In this document: positions 34,794 through 44,218 of the stretch, in pieces
How the letters are laid out: each line of letters starts with the position of its first letter
Numbering within the stretch: the first letter of the stretch is position 1
Assembly (NCBI GenBank): GCA_965140735.1
Contig: OZ223306.1
Coordinates: 3,286,001 to 3,350,000 of the forward strand
Length of the DNA: 64,000 nt
Origin: Fusibacter_A sp965140735
Lineage (GTDB): Bacteria; Bacillota; Clostridia; Peptostreptococcales; Acidaminobacteraceae
Direction: 5' to 3'
Program-made: the position numbers and the translations under genes
Notes under the pieces: model-generated
Told to the model about the DNA's origin: nothing
What the model saw: only the letters and a program-made list of their open reading frames with translations
The model's database searches: none

Positions 34794-36410
34794 ATGAAGA
34801 AAAGAGTAATGGCACTGGTACTTGTATTTGTGATGATCTTTGCATTGACAGCATGTGGTGACAAAGACACAGCTACAGCAACACCAGGGAAGGAAAAGGT
34901 TGTATTCACAGTACCGTATGAAAAAGATCCAGGCACTATTGATGTTGCCAAGACGACAGAGTACTACGGCTTACCACTTAATGTCTTTGATCGCTTAGTT
35001 GAATCGGTGACGGTAGGTCCTGGAGAAAGTAAGCTCGTACCTGGACTTGCAGAGAAATGGTCTGTAAGTGATGACGGGCTAGTGTACACTTTTAATCTTA
35101 GAAAAGGCGCTAAATTTCACAATGGCGATGAAGTAAAGGCAGAAGATGTATACTTTACTTTCGATAGAATGCTCAATCCCGAAACCGAAGGGCTTAACAC
35201 TGATTTCTTTGATATGATTCAAGGGGCTCAGGCGAGAATGAATGGCGAAGCAGACACCACTACAGGCATTAAAATCGTGGATGATTATACGATTGAAATC
35301 ACTTTAGATGCACCTTTTGGACCATTTGTTGCAGGTCTTGCAACACCAGCGGGTTCTATTTACTGTAAAAAAGCAGTGGAAGCCGCTGGAGATCAATTCG
35401 GTGTGGACCCAGCTTTGACCGTTGGTAGTGGTCCTTTTAAAATGACGGATTGGGTGGTTAACGATAAAATCGTACTCGATACCTTTGATGATTATTGGGG
35501 CGGTAGAGCGCAATATGATGAGCTTGTTTATAAAATCGTGCCAGATGCTGAAACCGCTAGAATGTTGTTTGAAAACGGCGAAATAGATGTCTTTGACTGT
35601 GATATGGCGAGAAGTCAAATTCCTTATTTTGAAGAAAATGAGACTTGGAAAAACCAAATCGTTTCTGGTCCAAGAGTTGGCGTTTATTACATTTGTTTAA
35701 ATGAAGCCATTGCCCCACTGGATAATGTTAAAGTCAGAAAAGCTTTGCAAATGGGTATTGATCGAGAAAATATTTTAAAGCAAATGTATTATGGAAAAGG
35801 TGTCCTTGTGAACGGGGTCATACCTCCAGGCTTATATGGTTATAACAAAGACTTACCAGCGATCACTTATGATCCAGAGCAGGCAAAAGCACTTCTTGCA
35901 GAAGCAGGTCTCCCAAATGGTTTTGACATGGAGATTACACAAGTGAGTGACAATGCAGCAACTTTAAAAATTAATGAGATTGTGCAGTCGGACCTTGCGA
36001 AAATAGGGGTCAATGTGACGATCACTCAACTGGATTCTTCAACGTTCTTTGGAATTAGAAAAACAGGTAAATTGGCAAGTTATTTTAACAACTGGTCAGC
36101 GGATTACAATGATCCAGATAACTTTATCTATACTTTCTTTGATAAAGAGAATGCATTTGGACGCTCATTTAATTACGTAAATGAGGATGTACAAGCTAAA
36201 ATTGATGCAGCGCGCATTATGACAAATCCTGAAGAGCGAATTGCACTTTATCAAGAGATTGAGAAAACAGTTGTTCAAGACGATGCGGCTTGGATTCCTC
36301 TATTTGAACTCGATCACCTTTTCATCGTTCAACCGTATGTTAAGAACTATACAGTGGCATGGAATGGTTGGTCCGATCAATCTTTCTATAATATCGTTAT
36401 TGAAAAATAG
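34794..36410 (+). CDS. dppA: Peptide-binding lipoprotein, extracellular solute-binding family 5
   Basis: A 538-residue lipoprotein. The signal peptide ends in a lipobox LTAC (about residue 18-21), so it is anchored to the outer face of the membrane. The mature part has the SBP family 5 signature (VYTFNLRKGAKFHNGDEVKAEDV) and GSGPF near the middle. It follows dppF by about 90 bases, without a clear terminator between them, so it is likely the last gene of the same operon. No substrate residue pattern was identified. Confidence 0.93.
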   Translation: MKKRVMALVLVFVMIFALTACGDKDTATATPGKEKVVFTVPYEKDPGTIDVAKTTEYYGLPLNVFDRLVESVTVGPGESKLVPGLAEKWSVSDDGLVYTFNLRKGAKFHNGDEVKAEDVYFTFDRMLNPETEGLNTDFFDMIQGAQARMNGEADTTTGIKIVDDYTIEITLDAPFGPFVAGLATPAGSIYCKKAVEAAGDQFGVDPALTVGSGPFKMTDWVVNDKIVLDTFDDYWGGRAQYDELVYKIVPDAETARMLFENGEIDVFDCDMARSQIPYFEENETWKNQIVSGPRVGVYYICLNEAIAPLDNVKVRKALQMGIDRENILKQMYYGKGVLVNGVIPPGLYGYNKDLPAITYDPEQAKALLAEAGLPNGFDMEITQVSDNAATLKINEIVQSDLAKIGVNVTITQLDSSTFFGIRKTGKLASYFNNWSADYNDPDNFIYTFFDKENAFGRSFNYVNEDVQAKIDAARIMTNPEERIALYQEIEKTVVQDDAAWIPLFELDHLFIVQPYVKNYTVAWNGWSDQSFYNIVIEK

Positions 36411-36426
36411 GTCATTTAAAACAGAA

Positions 36427-36465
36427 GAGGTTCATGTTTTTTCTTAAAAGCATGAACCTTTTTTA
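36427..36465 (+). terminator. Terminator after the binding-protein gene
   Basis: GGTTCATG and CATGAACC arms around a 14-base loop, followed by T7. Confidence 0.85.
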
Positions 36466-36586
36466 TGATATTAAAGTGTGCCAGCTCGTAAATTATAAAG
36501 ATTGTAGTTTAGATATAAAAACATTAAGATAGAGTCAAAGGGATGAAATCATCATAGGCTATGAGTATATAGGAGGCGAGAGTATC

Positions 36587-37426
36587 ATGGAAAAGTTAAC
36601 CTTATCTTCAAGGATAAAAGCCATCAATTACAGTTTCAGCGGCATAATGGGTGTTTACGCAAACGATTTTAAGGGCAATATAATTGAACTGAATGCGGAC
36701 GAACACTTTGAAACGGCAAGTTGTATCAAAGTACCTATTTTAGCGACGCTTTTAAGGCGAGTGCATGAGGACAAGATCAATTTAAATGATAAAATCAGTT
36801 ACACACAAGGAAATTATGTAAACGGCAGTGGCATCTTAAGAGCACTTAGCGTAGGCCTTGAACTGTCTATTCTAGACTTTGCCACACTGATGATTATTGT
36901 AAGTGATAACATTGCCACCAATACCCTTATTGAACTTTTGGGGATTGATACGATTAATGAAACTTGTGAAATGTTAGGCCTCAAAGAAACGAGACTCCAT
37001 AATAAAATTGATTTTGAAGCTTATAGACAGCTTGGTACAACCACGCCACGGGAATATGCTAAGATTTTCGAACTCGCTTATAAGCAAAAACTTTGGAACG
37101 CAGAGATGAGTGATCTGTTCGTGGAAATTCTTAAAAAACAGCACTATAATACAATGCTTACCAAGGACCTTACCCCCTATTACTTTAATTCAGAAGATAC
37201 AGGGGATGAAGAACTGATCTCTATCGCTTCGAAGAGTGGTAGTATGGACGCTTGCCGAAATGATGGGGGACTATTCTATACCCCTTACGGTGGTTATGTC
37301 ATCACGATTCTAACAAAGGATTTTAGAGATCTACTCTATTATTCTGAACATGAATCTTATCAGTTTGGCCCTAAAGTAAGTCGCTTGATACTGGACCATT
37401 ATCTATCGCGAGAAGGTTCGTTTTGA
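36587..37426 (+). CDS. Beta-lactamase-fold serine hydrolase, cytoplasmic, atypical
   Basis: A 279-residue protein of the class A beta-lactamase-like fold. The three motifs are present: S45-C-I-K48, S106-D-N108 and K216-S-G218. The omega-loop glutamate (E166 of class A enzymes, normally in ExxLN) is missing; the region runs from NKIDFEAYRQL directly to GTTTPREYA. There is no signal peptide or membrane helix, unlike any working beta-lactamase. It follows a peptide transporter operon, so a peptide or amide hydrolase is more likely than antibiotic resistance. AGGAGG precedes the start. Confidence 0.75.
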   Translation: MEKLTLSSRIKAINYSFSGIMGVYANDFKGNIIELNADEHFETASCIKVPILATLLRRVHEDKINLNDKISYTQGNYVNGSGILRALSVGLELSILDFATLMIIVSDNIATNTLIELLGIDTINETCEMLGLKETRLHNKIDFEAYRQLGTTTPREYAKIFELAYKQKLWNAEMSDLFVEILKKQHYNTMLTKDLTPYYFNSEDTGDEELISIASKSGSMDACRNDGGLFYTPYGGYVITILTKDFRDLLYYSEHESYQFGPKVSRLILDHYLSREGSF

Positions 37427-37463
37427 TAGAGTGAGCTCGTTTTAATAATGAATCACATGAATG

Positions 37464-37508
37464 TGCCCTGTTTCCAATATATTGGAGATGGGGCTTTGGT
37501 GTTTTTGT
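37464..37508 (+). terminator. Terminator after the serine-hydrolase gene
   Basis: GCCC-N5-CCAAT pairs with ATTGG-N5-GGGC. The T-rich tail TTTGGTGTTTTT is interrupted by GG, so it is a moderate terminator. Confidence 0.6.
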
Positions 37509-37629
37509 AGATCCCCTTAAAATGAAGCGCTAAATATCGTTTTTATAACTTTTGTATGATATAATAGACCATGTTTTTAGACACAGGATTAATAAGTCGA
37601 TAAAGTGTATTTTTTAGGAGGCTATAAAA

Positions 37630-38400
37630 ATGCTATTTGATTCACATGCACACATAGATGCAGAACAGTTTGATCACGATCGAGACCTTGTTATAAAGCG
37701 GGCACAGCTTAATGATATTTCTTATATCATGAATCCAGGTGCAGATTTTGAATCTAGTGTAAACGCAGTAGCGCTTGCTGAAAAATATGATTTTATTTAT
37801 GCAGCTGTTGGTGTACATCCACATGATGTTGAAACTATGGATGATCAAATGTTAGCACTTCTTAAGACGATGGCACAAAAAGATAAAGTGAAGGCCATTG
37901 GCGAAATAGGACTTGACTACTACAGGGATTTGTCGCCAAGACCACTTCAAAAAAAATGGTTTGTGGCACAACTTAGACTTGCAAAATCACTTAATATGCC
38001 AGTGATTATCCACGATAGGGATGCAAATGACGATGTACTTCGCATTTTAAAGGAAGAACAGGCTTTTGAAACGGGTGTTTTGATGCACTGTTTTTCGGGT
38101 AGTAAAGAACTTGCAAGACAATATATTGCACTCGGTGCTTATATATCCATCGCAGGGCCTTTGACTTTTAAAAATGCGCGTAAAACAGTTGAAGTTGTTG
38201 AATCAGTCCCACTTGATCGCTTGATGATTGAAACGGATTCACCCTATTTAACCCCTGAACCCTTTAGAGGGAAACGGAATGAGTCCATGTATGTAAAATA
38301 CGTCTGTCAAAAGATGGCGGATATCAAAGGTATACCTTATGAACAACTTGCTGAAATCACACTTAATAACGCGAAAGCGTATTTTAAAATAGAGTTATAG
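37630..38400 (+). CDS. tatD: TatD-family metal-dependent deoxyribonuclease
   Basis: A 256-residue TIM-barrel hydrolase. FDSHAHIDAEQF opens the protein with the HxHxD metal motif; other expected ligands are in GEIGLDYYRD, IIHDRDA, HCFSG and ETDSPYLTP. Its position before yabE, rnmV and ksgA follows the standard Firmicute order (yabD-yabE-rnmV-ksgA). AGGAGG is 8 bases upstream. Confidence 0.93.
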   Translation: MLFDSHAHIDAEQFDHDRDLVIKRAQLNDISYIMNPGADFESSVNAVALAEKYDFIYAAVGVHPHDVETMDDQMLALLKTMAQKDKVKAIGEIGLDYYRDLSPRPLQKKWFVAQLRLAKSLNMPVIIHDRDANDDVLRILKEEQAFETGVLMHCFSGSKELARQYIALGAYISIAGPLTFKNARKTVEVVESVPLDRLMIETDSPYLTPEPFRGKRNESMYVKYVCQKMADIKGIPYEQLAEITLNNAKAYFKIEL

Positions 38401-38421
38401 TAAAAAGATGGGAGTATGAAT

Positions 38422-39477
38422 ATGAGTTCTAGAGGTATAAAGTCACTACTTCTACTTGTCATATTTGGCTTAGTCATTATTTTCGGTATTAAGACAGTCT
38501 TTAAGCATAAAGTCGTCATCATAGATGAAGACAAAACGATCACCATAAGCACCTTTGAAAATAAGATACCTAAGATTTTGAAGATTGCAGATATTACTTT
38601 GAGAAAAGAAGATCGAATTGAGCCAAATCTAGATGAAGCTATCGGCGAAGACGGCAAAATAGTGATACAACGTGCAAAACCGATTACCTTGGTAGAGGGA
38701 GAAAAACAGACAATTCTATACAGTACTGAAAGTAAAGTAGGTGCAGTACTTGAATCAGCTGGTATAACACTTGGTAAAGACGATCAAGTTTATCCGAGAC
38801 TAAATGATGCAGTTGCAAGAGATAGACTTATAGAAATTGTAAGAGTTAAGGTTTCTTATGAGACGGTTTCTGAGAAAATTCCTTATAATACAGTTTATAA
38901 GATGACCGATTCTAAACCACCCGGAGAACGTGAAATATTATCTAGTGGTAAAGATGGTTCTTTGGAGTGTCAATTTAAAATTGTATATGAAAATGATGTA
39001 GAGGTCTCTAGACAAATGGTTAAAGACACGGTTGTACTTGCACCTGAAACTGAAATCATTGAAGAAGGTCTCGATAAACTCTATGTAACCAGCCGAGGGA
39101 TGCCCTTTAGGTATAGGGAGGTTTTAATCCTCAGAGCAACTGCTTATGATCTGTCATACCAAAGTTGTGGTAAAAATCCAGGAGATCCGGGTTATGGCAT
39201 CACACGATCGGGCACTAGAGCTAGACCGGGTGCAGTGGCAGTGGACCCAAGGGTTATTTCACTTGGCTCAAAATTATATGTGGAATCGCTTGATGGCACA
39301 TCAGATTACGGCTTTGCATCTGCTGAAGATACAGGGAGTGCTATTAAGGGAAATCGAATTGATCTTTTCATCAGCAACAGAGCACAAGCTTTACGCTATG
39401 GTGTTCACAGTGTGAGAGTATATGTATTGGATGAAAAGATTCCGGAAGAAATGCTTGTGGGCTATTCAAAAAAATAA
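38422..39477 (+). CDS. yabE: YabE-like cell-wall protein with DUF348, G5 and 3D domains
   Basis: A 351-residue exported protein. Residues 7-24 form a signal anchor. Two DUF348 repeats follow (about 28-140), then a G5 domain (about 145-225), and a C-terminal 3D domain with ATAYDL, VAVDPRVISLGSKLYV, AEDTG and RIDLFI. The 3D domain is the catalytic fold of MltA-like and resuscitation-factor-like murein enzymes. The start at 38422 fits the spacing from GGGAG; an ATG at 38416 touches it. It lies between tatD and rnmV as in Bacillus. Confidence 0.92.
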   Translation: MSSRGIKSLLLLVIFGLVIIFGIKTVFKHKVVIIDEDKTITISTFENKIPKILKIADITLRKEDRIEPNLDEAIGEDGKIVIQRAKPITLVEGEKQTILYSTESKVGAVLESAGITLGKDDQVYPRLNDAVARDRLIEIVRVKVSYETVSEKIPYNTVYKMTDSKPPGEREILSSGKDGSLECQFKIVYENDVEVSRQMVKDTVVLAPETEIIEEGLDKLYVTSRGMPFRYREVLILRATAYDLSYQSCGKNPGDPGYGITRSGTRARPGAVAVDPRVISLGSKLYVESLDGTSDYGFASAEDTGSAIKGNRIDLFISNRAQALRYGVHSVRVYVLDEKIPEEMLVGYSKK

Positions 39478-39497
39478 TAAAATGGAGCAATACATCA

Positions 39498-40064
39498 ATG
39501 TTAGATCAAATAAAAGAGGTTATTGTCGTAGAAGGTAAAGATGATGAATCTGCTGTGAAAAAAGCCGTGGATTGTGAGATTATCATTACACATGGATTTG
39601 GGATTAATGAAGAGACTTTTAGACGTATCGAAAAGGTATCACAGACTAAAGGTGTCATTATATTTACAGATCCAGATTATGCAGGCGAACAGATTAGAAA
39701 ACGAATTGAAAATCGGGTAAAAGGCTGTAAACATGCTTTTTTAGACCGTCAAGAAGCAACTAAGAAAGGTGATGTTGGAATTGAAAATGCATCACCTTCT
39801 GCTATTAGAGAGGCGCTTAGCAAAGTTCGGACTTTGGTGACAGAAGAGTCCAAGATATTTGTGCAATCAGATCTAGTACTTGCAGACCTTATTGGAAACG
39901 ATAGAGCGGCTGATCGCAGGGCAACCATGGGTAAGTTATTAGGCATAGGATATTGTAATGCGAAGCAGTTTTTAAGCCGTTTAAATAGATACGGCGTCAC
40001 GAGAATAGAATTTGCAAGTGCGCTTGAAATTATGGAAAAAGAGGAGTCCCTATGGATCGATTAA
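39498..40064 (+). CDS. rnmV: Ribonuclease M5
   Basis: A 188-residue Toprim nuclease that matures 5S rRNA. EVIVVEGKDD holds the catalytic Glu, and FTDPDYAGEQIR the DxD pair. The C-terminal half (IGNDRAADRRATMGKLLGIGY, NAKQFLSRLNRYGV) is the M5 RNA-binding domain. It overlaps ksgA by 13 bases. Confidence 0.95.
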   Translation: MLDQIKEVIVVEGKDDESAVKKAVDCEIIITHGFGINEETFRRIEKVSQTKGVIIFTDPDYAGEQIRKRIENRVKGCKHAFLDRQEATKKGDVGIENASPSAIREALSKVRTLVTEESKIFVQSDLVLADLIGNDRAADRRATMGKLLGIGYCNAKQFLSRLNRYGVTRIEFASALEIMEKEESLWID

Positions 40065-40924
40065 CATCACCGAGAACCATCAAATACATCATGGAGAAAT
40101 ATGGTTTTAGATTTAGTAAAAGCCTTGGTCAAAATTTTATTATTGATGCCAATGTACTTGATCGAATTCTTGAAGGGTCGGAACTGTCTGAGTCAGACTA
40201 TATTCTTGAAATTGGACCTGGAATAGGCGTTATGACACAAATGCTCTGTGAAAACTGTGAAAAAGTAGTCGCAGTGGAAATTGACAGTGCTCTAATACCT
40301 GTATTAGAAGAAACTGTAGGCGAATTTGAGAATTTAAAAGTAATCCACAAGGATGTTTTGAAATTAGATTTAAAAGCGCTCTTTGAGGCTGAATTTAAAG
40401 AAAAAAAACCAAAACTCATTGCAAATCTACCTTATTATGTCACGACGCCGATTATTATGAAGTTCTTAGAGGAACGTGTACCAGTGTCTGACTTAATTGT
40501 TATGATTCAAAAAGAAGTGGCAGATCGTATGATGGCAGTGCCTTCAACAAAGGCATATGGTGCACTTTCTGTGGCAGTTCAATATTTTACAGAACCCTCT
40601 ATAGTGACGACTGTGTCTAGGGGTTCTTTTATGCCAATGCCCAATGTAGACTCCAGTGTGATCAGACTTAAAGTGAGAGAAAATCCACCAGTTGTTTTAG
40701 AAAGCGAAGAAATCTTTTTTAAGACGATTAAAGATGCCTTTGGCAAGCGCAGAAAAACGCTTTTAAATTCATTAACAAGTGGTATTTTGGGAATTAATAA
40801 AGATCAAGCTAGGAGCGCTTTAGCAGCAAGTGGCCTTGCTGAAAATTTAAGAGGGGAAGCACTTGATATTACTCAATTTGCAACACTTTCAAATGAAATT
40901 TTTAAGGTGAAAAATGAACATTAG
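40052..40924 (+). CDS. ksgA: 16S rRNA dimethyladenosine transferase
   Basis: A 290-residue SAM enzyme that dimethylates two adjacent adenines near the 3' end of 16S rRNA. KSLGQNFIID, EIGPGIGVMTQML and the catalytic NLPYYVTTPI motif are all present. The C-terminal helical domain is complete (FGKRRKTLLNSL). Confidence 0.97.
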   Translation: MDRLTSPRTIKYIMEKYGFRFSKSLGQNFIIDANVLDRILEGSELSESDYILEIGPGIGVMTQMLCENCEKVVAVEIDSALIPVLEETVGEFENLKVIHKDVLKLDLKALFEAEFKEKKPKLIANLPYYVTTPIIMKFLEERVPVSDLIVMIQKEVADRMMAVPSTKAYGALSVAVQYFTEPSIVTTVSRGSFMPMPNVDSSVIRLKVRENPPVVLESEEIFFKTIKDAFGKRRKTLLNSLTSGILGINKDQARSALAASGLAENLRGEALDITQFATLSNEIFKVKNEH

Positions 40925-40933
40925 GAGTTTGGA

Positions 40934-41494
40934 ATGAAACGTATTTACGAAACAGAACGGTTGAGGCTAAAGGTTTTAGATGATTCTTATGCAGAAAAAA
41001 TTATGCAGTTTTATATTAAGAATGATGAATTTTTATCGCCGTTTGAACATATTAAACCTAGGGCTTTTTATACACTGGATAATCATAAATTGACGCTTAG
41101 ACTTGAAGAAGAGGCTTTTTTAAAGGCGAATATGGTCCGGTTTTGGCTTTTTAAAAAGGAAGATAGTGATTTTGAAAAACCGATTGGGACTTTAGCACTT
41201 ACAAATATCATCAGAGGCGTGTTCAAATCTTGTTTTTTAGGCTATAAAATGGATGAAGATGAAATCAATAAGGGCTATATGACTGAAGCTATTAAAGCGG
41301 TGACTAAGATTGCTTTTAGCAGTATGAAGCTTCATAGAATAGAAGCGAATGTTATGCCACGTAATGAACGTTCATTGAGAGTGGTTGAAAAATGTGGGTT
41401 TGTCAAGGAAGGTTTAGCAAAAAAGTATTTAAAAATTAATGGTGTTTGGGAAGATCACTATCATATGGTTATTTTAAATGAAGATGACGTTTAA
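40934..41494 (+). CDS. GNAT-family N-acetyltransferase (RimJ-like)
   Basis: A 186-residue acetyltransferase of the RimJ/RimL-type group. It begins with the usual TERLRLKVLDD, and the acetyl-CoA region includes GYMTEAIKAV and the late RNERSLRVVEKCGFVKEG. A ribosomal-protein or small-molecule amine could be the acceptor. It follows ksgA by 9 bases and is probably co-transcribed. Confidence 0.9.
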   Translation: MKRIYETERLRLKVLDDSYAEKIMQFYIKNDEFLSPFEHIKPRAFYTLDNHKLTLRLEEEAFLKANMVRFWLFKKEDSDFEKPIGTLALTNIIRGVFKSCFLGYKMDEDEINKGYMTEAIKAVTKIAFSSMKLHRIEANVMPRNERSLRVVEKCGFVKEGLAKKYLKINGVWEDHYHMVILNEDDV

Positions 41495-41547
41495 GCCAAA
41501 AATAGAGTATAATAAGGAGTATAATGATAGATTAAGGAGTGATTGAC

Positions 41548-42402
41548 TTGGCAGTTAAAATTATAACAGACAGCGCTTGTGATTTACCAATAGAGGTTAC
41601 TCAATCTTTAAATATTGATGTACTTCCATTGTCCGTCTATGTCAATAATGAAGAATACCTAGATTCTGTTAATTTGTCTTCTGATGAACTTTACGGGCAT
41701 ATGATTCAAGGGAAATCCGTTAAAACAGCGCAAATCCCCTTGCAAACTTTTATAGAAAAATTTGAAGTTTATGCTGAAGATAAAGGGAACTATCTCTACT
41801 TGGCATTTTCATCAAATCTTTCGGGTACATATCAAACGGCTTTATTGGCTAGGGAAGCTGTAAAAGAGCGTTATCCTGATTTTGATTTGACAATTATCGA
41901 TACTAAATATGTATCTTTAGGGCTCGGCTTATTGGTTGTAGAAATTGCAGAAAAAGCTTTAGCGGGTATGACCAAAGAAGCGTTAGTTGAACTGGTTTTA
42001 AATCAAAACCGTGAAATTATACATTTATTTTCGGTAGATAATCTGGAATACTTATTTAAAGGAGGACGTGTTAGTCGAACACAGGCAACTATAGGAACTG
42101 TGCTTAATATCAAGCCAATCCTAAATGTTCAAGATGGCTTTCTTGTGCCGATTGATAAAGCAAAGGGCAGAAAGAAGCTTTTAGTTAAGATGTTGGATTA
42201 CGTTCATAAACATAGCGATGAACTTTCAGGGCAAACTATAGGGATTGCGCATACGCTTAATGAAAGTGAAGCTTTAACAGTGAAATCTTATTTTGAATCT
42301 CATTATGGGACTCAAAATTTTATTATCAATCAATTAGGATGCGTTATTGGGGCGCACTGTGGTCCCGGTGTAATTGCTATTTTTTTTAAAGGAACACTTT
42401 AG
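41548..42402 (+). CDS. DegV-family fatty-acid-binding protein
   Basis: A 284-residue DegV protein, homologous to FakB, which holds a fatty acid for phosphorylation by a FakA kinase. The N-terminal ITDSACDLP and SSNLSGTYQTA motifs, the YLFKGGRVSRTQA segment and the C-terminal GCVIGAHCGPG are characteristic. TTG at 41548 was chosen because AAGGAG (41534-41539) is 8 bases upstream; the GTG at 41539 overlaps that site. No fakA is nearby. Confidence 0.9.
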   Translation: MAVKIITDSACDLPIEVTQSLNIDVLPLSVYVNNEEYLDSVNLSSDELYGHMIQGKSVKTAQIPLQTFIEKFEVYAEDKGNYLYLAFSSNLSGTYQTALLAREAVKERYPDFDLTIIDTKYVSLGLGLLVVEIAEKALAGMTKEALVELVLNQNREIIHLFSVDNLEYLFKGGRVSRTQATIGTVLNIKPILNVQDGFLVPIDKAKGRKKLLVKMLDYVHKHSDELSGQTIGIAHTLNESEALTVKSYFESHYGTQNFIINQLGCVIGAHCGPGVIAIFFKGTL

Positions 42403-42440
42403 AATGATAAACGATACAAAGCTTATATAATTTACAGGAT

Positions 42441-42490
42441 GTACCCTTTCAGTCTGATAATGGATGAAAACACTGAGAGGGTGCTTTTTT
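42441..42490 (+). terminator. Terminator after the DegV gene
   Basis: ACCCTTTCAGT pairs with ACTGAGAGGGT around an 18-base loop, then GC and T6. Confidence 0.8.
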
Positions 42491-42503
42491 AGATCTGTTT
42501 TTC

Positions 42504-42533
42504 TTGCTTTATTAAAATCATTAAGGGTATAAT
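42504..42533 (+). promoter_or_regulatory. Possible promoter of the small-protein / HD-GYP pair
   Basis: TTGCTT and TATAAT are 18 bases apart, just after the previous terminator and 67 bases before the next start codon. Confidence 0.45.
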
Positions 42534-42599
42534 AATATTGGGAAACAAATGTAGGAATATTCAGAAAATTACAAAACTTTATAGAAAGTAGGTGATTTT

Positions 42600-42938
42600 A
42601 TGTTGCGAGATCAAAATTTTTTTACTCAAGAAGTCCGAAAACCTGTTCCAGATGAGATGACCAAAGTTTTTTACTTGGAAGCATCAGAAGTTGTAGAACT
42701 TGAAATGCCCTTGGCTATAGATCTTACCAAACTTTTAAGCGGCAAGATAATTGTGACGACTCGTAGCATTTACCCTATTAATAAATTTGTAAATGTAGAT
42801 TTGATTATAATGGATGTAAAGTATTCGATCATTGGAAAAATTAGAAGTTTTAAAGTGATTGAAGGACGACTATATGAAATCGTGATTTCTCTTGAAGAGT
42901 TTCCAGAGAGCTTAATTATGGCGATTGAATCGTTGTAG
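42600..42938 (+). CDS. 112-residue protein, possibly PilZ-like
   Basis: Not firmly recognised. The second half is a run of beta strands (FVNVDLIIMDVKYSIIGKIRSFKV, then LYEIVISLEEF) that could fold as a small barrel like PilZ. The cyclic-di-GMP RxxxR motif of PilZ is not visible. It stands 59 bases before an HD-GYP-like gene, which is the reason to consider a signalling role. The ribosome site is AGGTGA. No signal peptide. Confidence 0.5.
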   Translation: MLRDQNFFTQEVRKPVPDEMTKVFYLEASEVVELEMPLAIDLTKLLSGKIIVTTRSIYPINKFVNVDLIIMDVKYSIIGKIRSFKVIEGRLYEIVISLEEFPESLIMAIESL

Positions 42939-42997
42939 ATTGAAAAGTAGTTCGGAATTTAAATATAATAAAAGAAACAATCAAAGGGTGGTGTACA

Positions 42998-44197
42998 GTG
43001 AGAAAAGTAGATGTTAATCAACTTGAAGAAGGCATGATTTTAGGTGCTCCAATTGTGGACACAGAGGGAGTAGTAGAACTTTTAAGTAGAGGAACAAAGC
43101 TTACAAAGAGACATATTACACTGATTAATCAAATGGGACCTATAGATGTTTTTATTTTAGATTATGCAGATGAAGAACTTGAAGAAGTCGATATGAATGT
43201 TGAAGATCTTGCTAAAAAAGCTGAGGCTGATGGCAAAGCATTTGATCTCGACAAACTCATGAAAGACCTTGATGAAATCGATAAACAGGTCTATGAACCG
43301 GCAGAGAGAAGCATTGTAAATGCCAACATGGAAGTGAATATTCTCACTGGTGAATTTGATTTACCCATTGATGTGAGACATGAAAAGATCATAGAGGATA
43401 ATAAAAAGATATTCAGTCAAATACAAGAAGATGGTGTTTTGGATCTCAACCGAATCAGGAGAAATGTCGAAGAGACATTACCAGATATGGTTAGAAACAA
43501 TGATGTTTTAAAGCGTCTCAATCAACTAAAAGCATCTGATGATTATACTTTTGAACACTCTTTGAGAGTTTCTATCTTAGCGACAATGATCGGTAAATGG
43601 CTGGGTTATTCTCAGGAAGAACTTGTGGAAATCGGCGAGGCGGGTTTGCTCTATGACATTGGCAAGTTGAATGTGCCTGACTTTATTCTTAAAAAACCGA
43701 CACAAGTGAATTTGGACGAATTCGAGCTTATAAAAAAACATGCTCAATTTGGATATAGTATTTTACTTAAGACAAAAGGCGTTTCAAGTAATATCAAATA
43801 TGCTGCGCTTCATCATCACGAAAGGATGGATGGTAGCGGTTATCCACTTAGATTAAGAGAAAGTCAGATTCATGATTATGCTAAAATTATTATGGTATGT
43901 GATGTGTTTGATGCTTTAATTACAGATAGACCTTATAAAAAAGGCATTTCTCCTATTTTGGCAGCAGATTACTTGTCATGGTCAAGTGGGAAGCTTTTTG
44001 ATTCAAAAGTTTGCTATATATTCATTAAAAAATTATCAGAATATTATTTGGGTAAAAGGGTTAAGTTATCCGATGGTCAAGAAGGTATTATTGTCTTTAT
44101 AGATGCGAATTATCCCACTAGACCACTTGTAAGGGTTGGGAATGATTTTGTAAATCTTATTAAAGATCGTAGCATAAATGTGGAAATATTAGAATAA
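42998..44197 (+). CDS. HD-GYP-like signalling protein with altered HD motif
   Basis: A 399-residue protein starting at GTG after GGGTGG. The N-terminal part (1-170) is a charged regulatory region; the second half (about 180-345) is an HD-GYP domain, related to cyclic-di-GMP phosphodiesterases. The GYP part is intact (HHHERMDGSGYP, then VCDVFDALITDRPYKKG). The HD of the HDxGK motif reads Y219-D220 (LLYDIGK), replacing a metal-binding histidine with tyrosine. The tail after residue 350 is an extra small beta domain (KLSDGQEGIIVFID). Catalysis may be lost or use a changed metal site. Confidence 0.85.
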   Translation: MRKVDVNQLEEGMILGAPIVDTEGVVELLSRGTKLTKRHITLINQMGPIDVFILDYADEELEEVDMNVEDLAKKAEADGKAFDLDKLMKDLDEIDKQVYEPAERSIVNANMEVNILTGEFDLPIDVRHEKIIEDNKKIFSQIQEDGVLDLNRIRRNVEETLPDMVRNNDVLKRLNQLKASDDYTFEHSLRVSILATMIGKWLGYSQEELVEIGEAGLLYDIGKLNVPDFILKKPTQVNLDEFELIKKHAQFGYSILLKTKGVSSNIKYAALHHHERMDGSGYPLRLRESQIHDYAKIIMVCDVFDALITDRPYKKGISPILAADYLSWSSGKLFDSKVCYIFIKKLSEYYLGKRVKLSDGQEGIIVFIDANYPTRPLVRVGNDFVNLIKDRSINVEILE

Positions 44198-44218
44198 AGT
44201 GTCACATTCAGATGACTG

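Noticed and set aside
36587..37426. Antibiotic-resistance beta-lactamase
   Set aside because: No export signal and no omega-loop glutamate, so drug resistance is unlikely.
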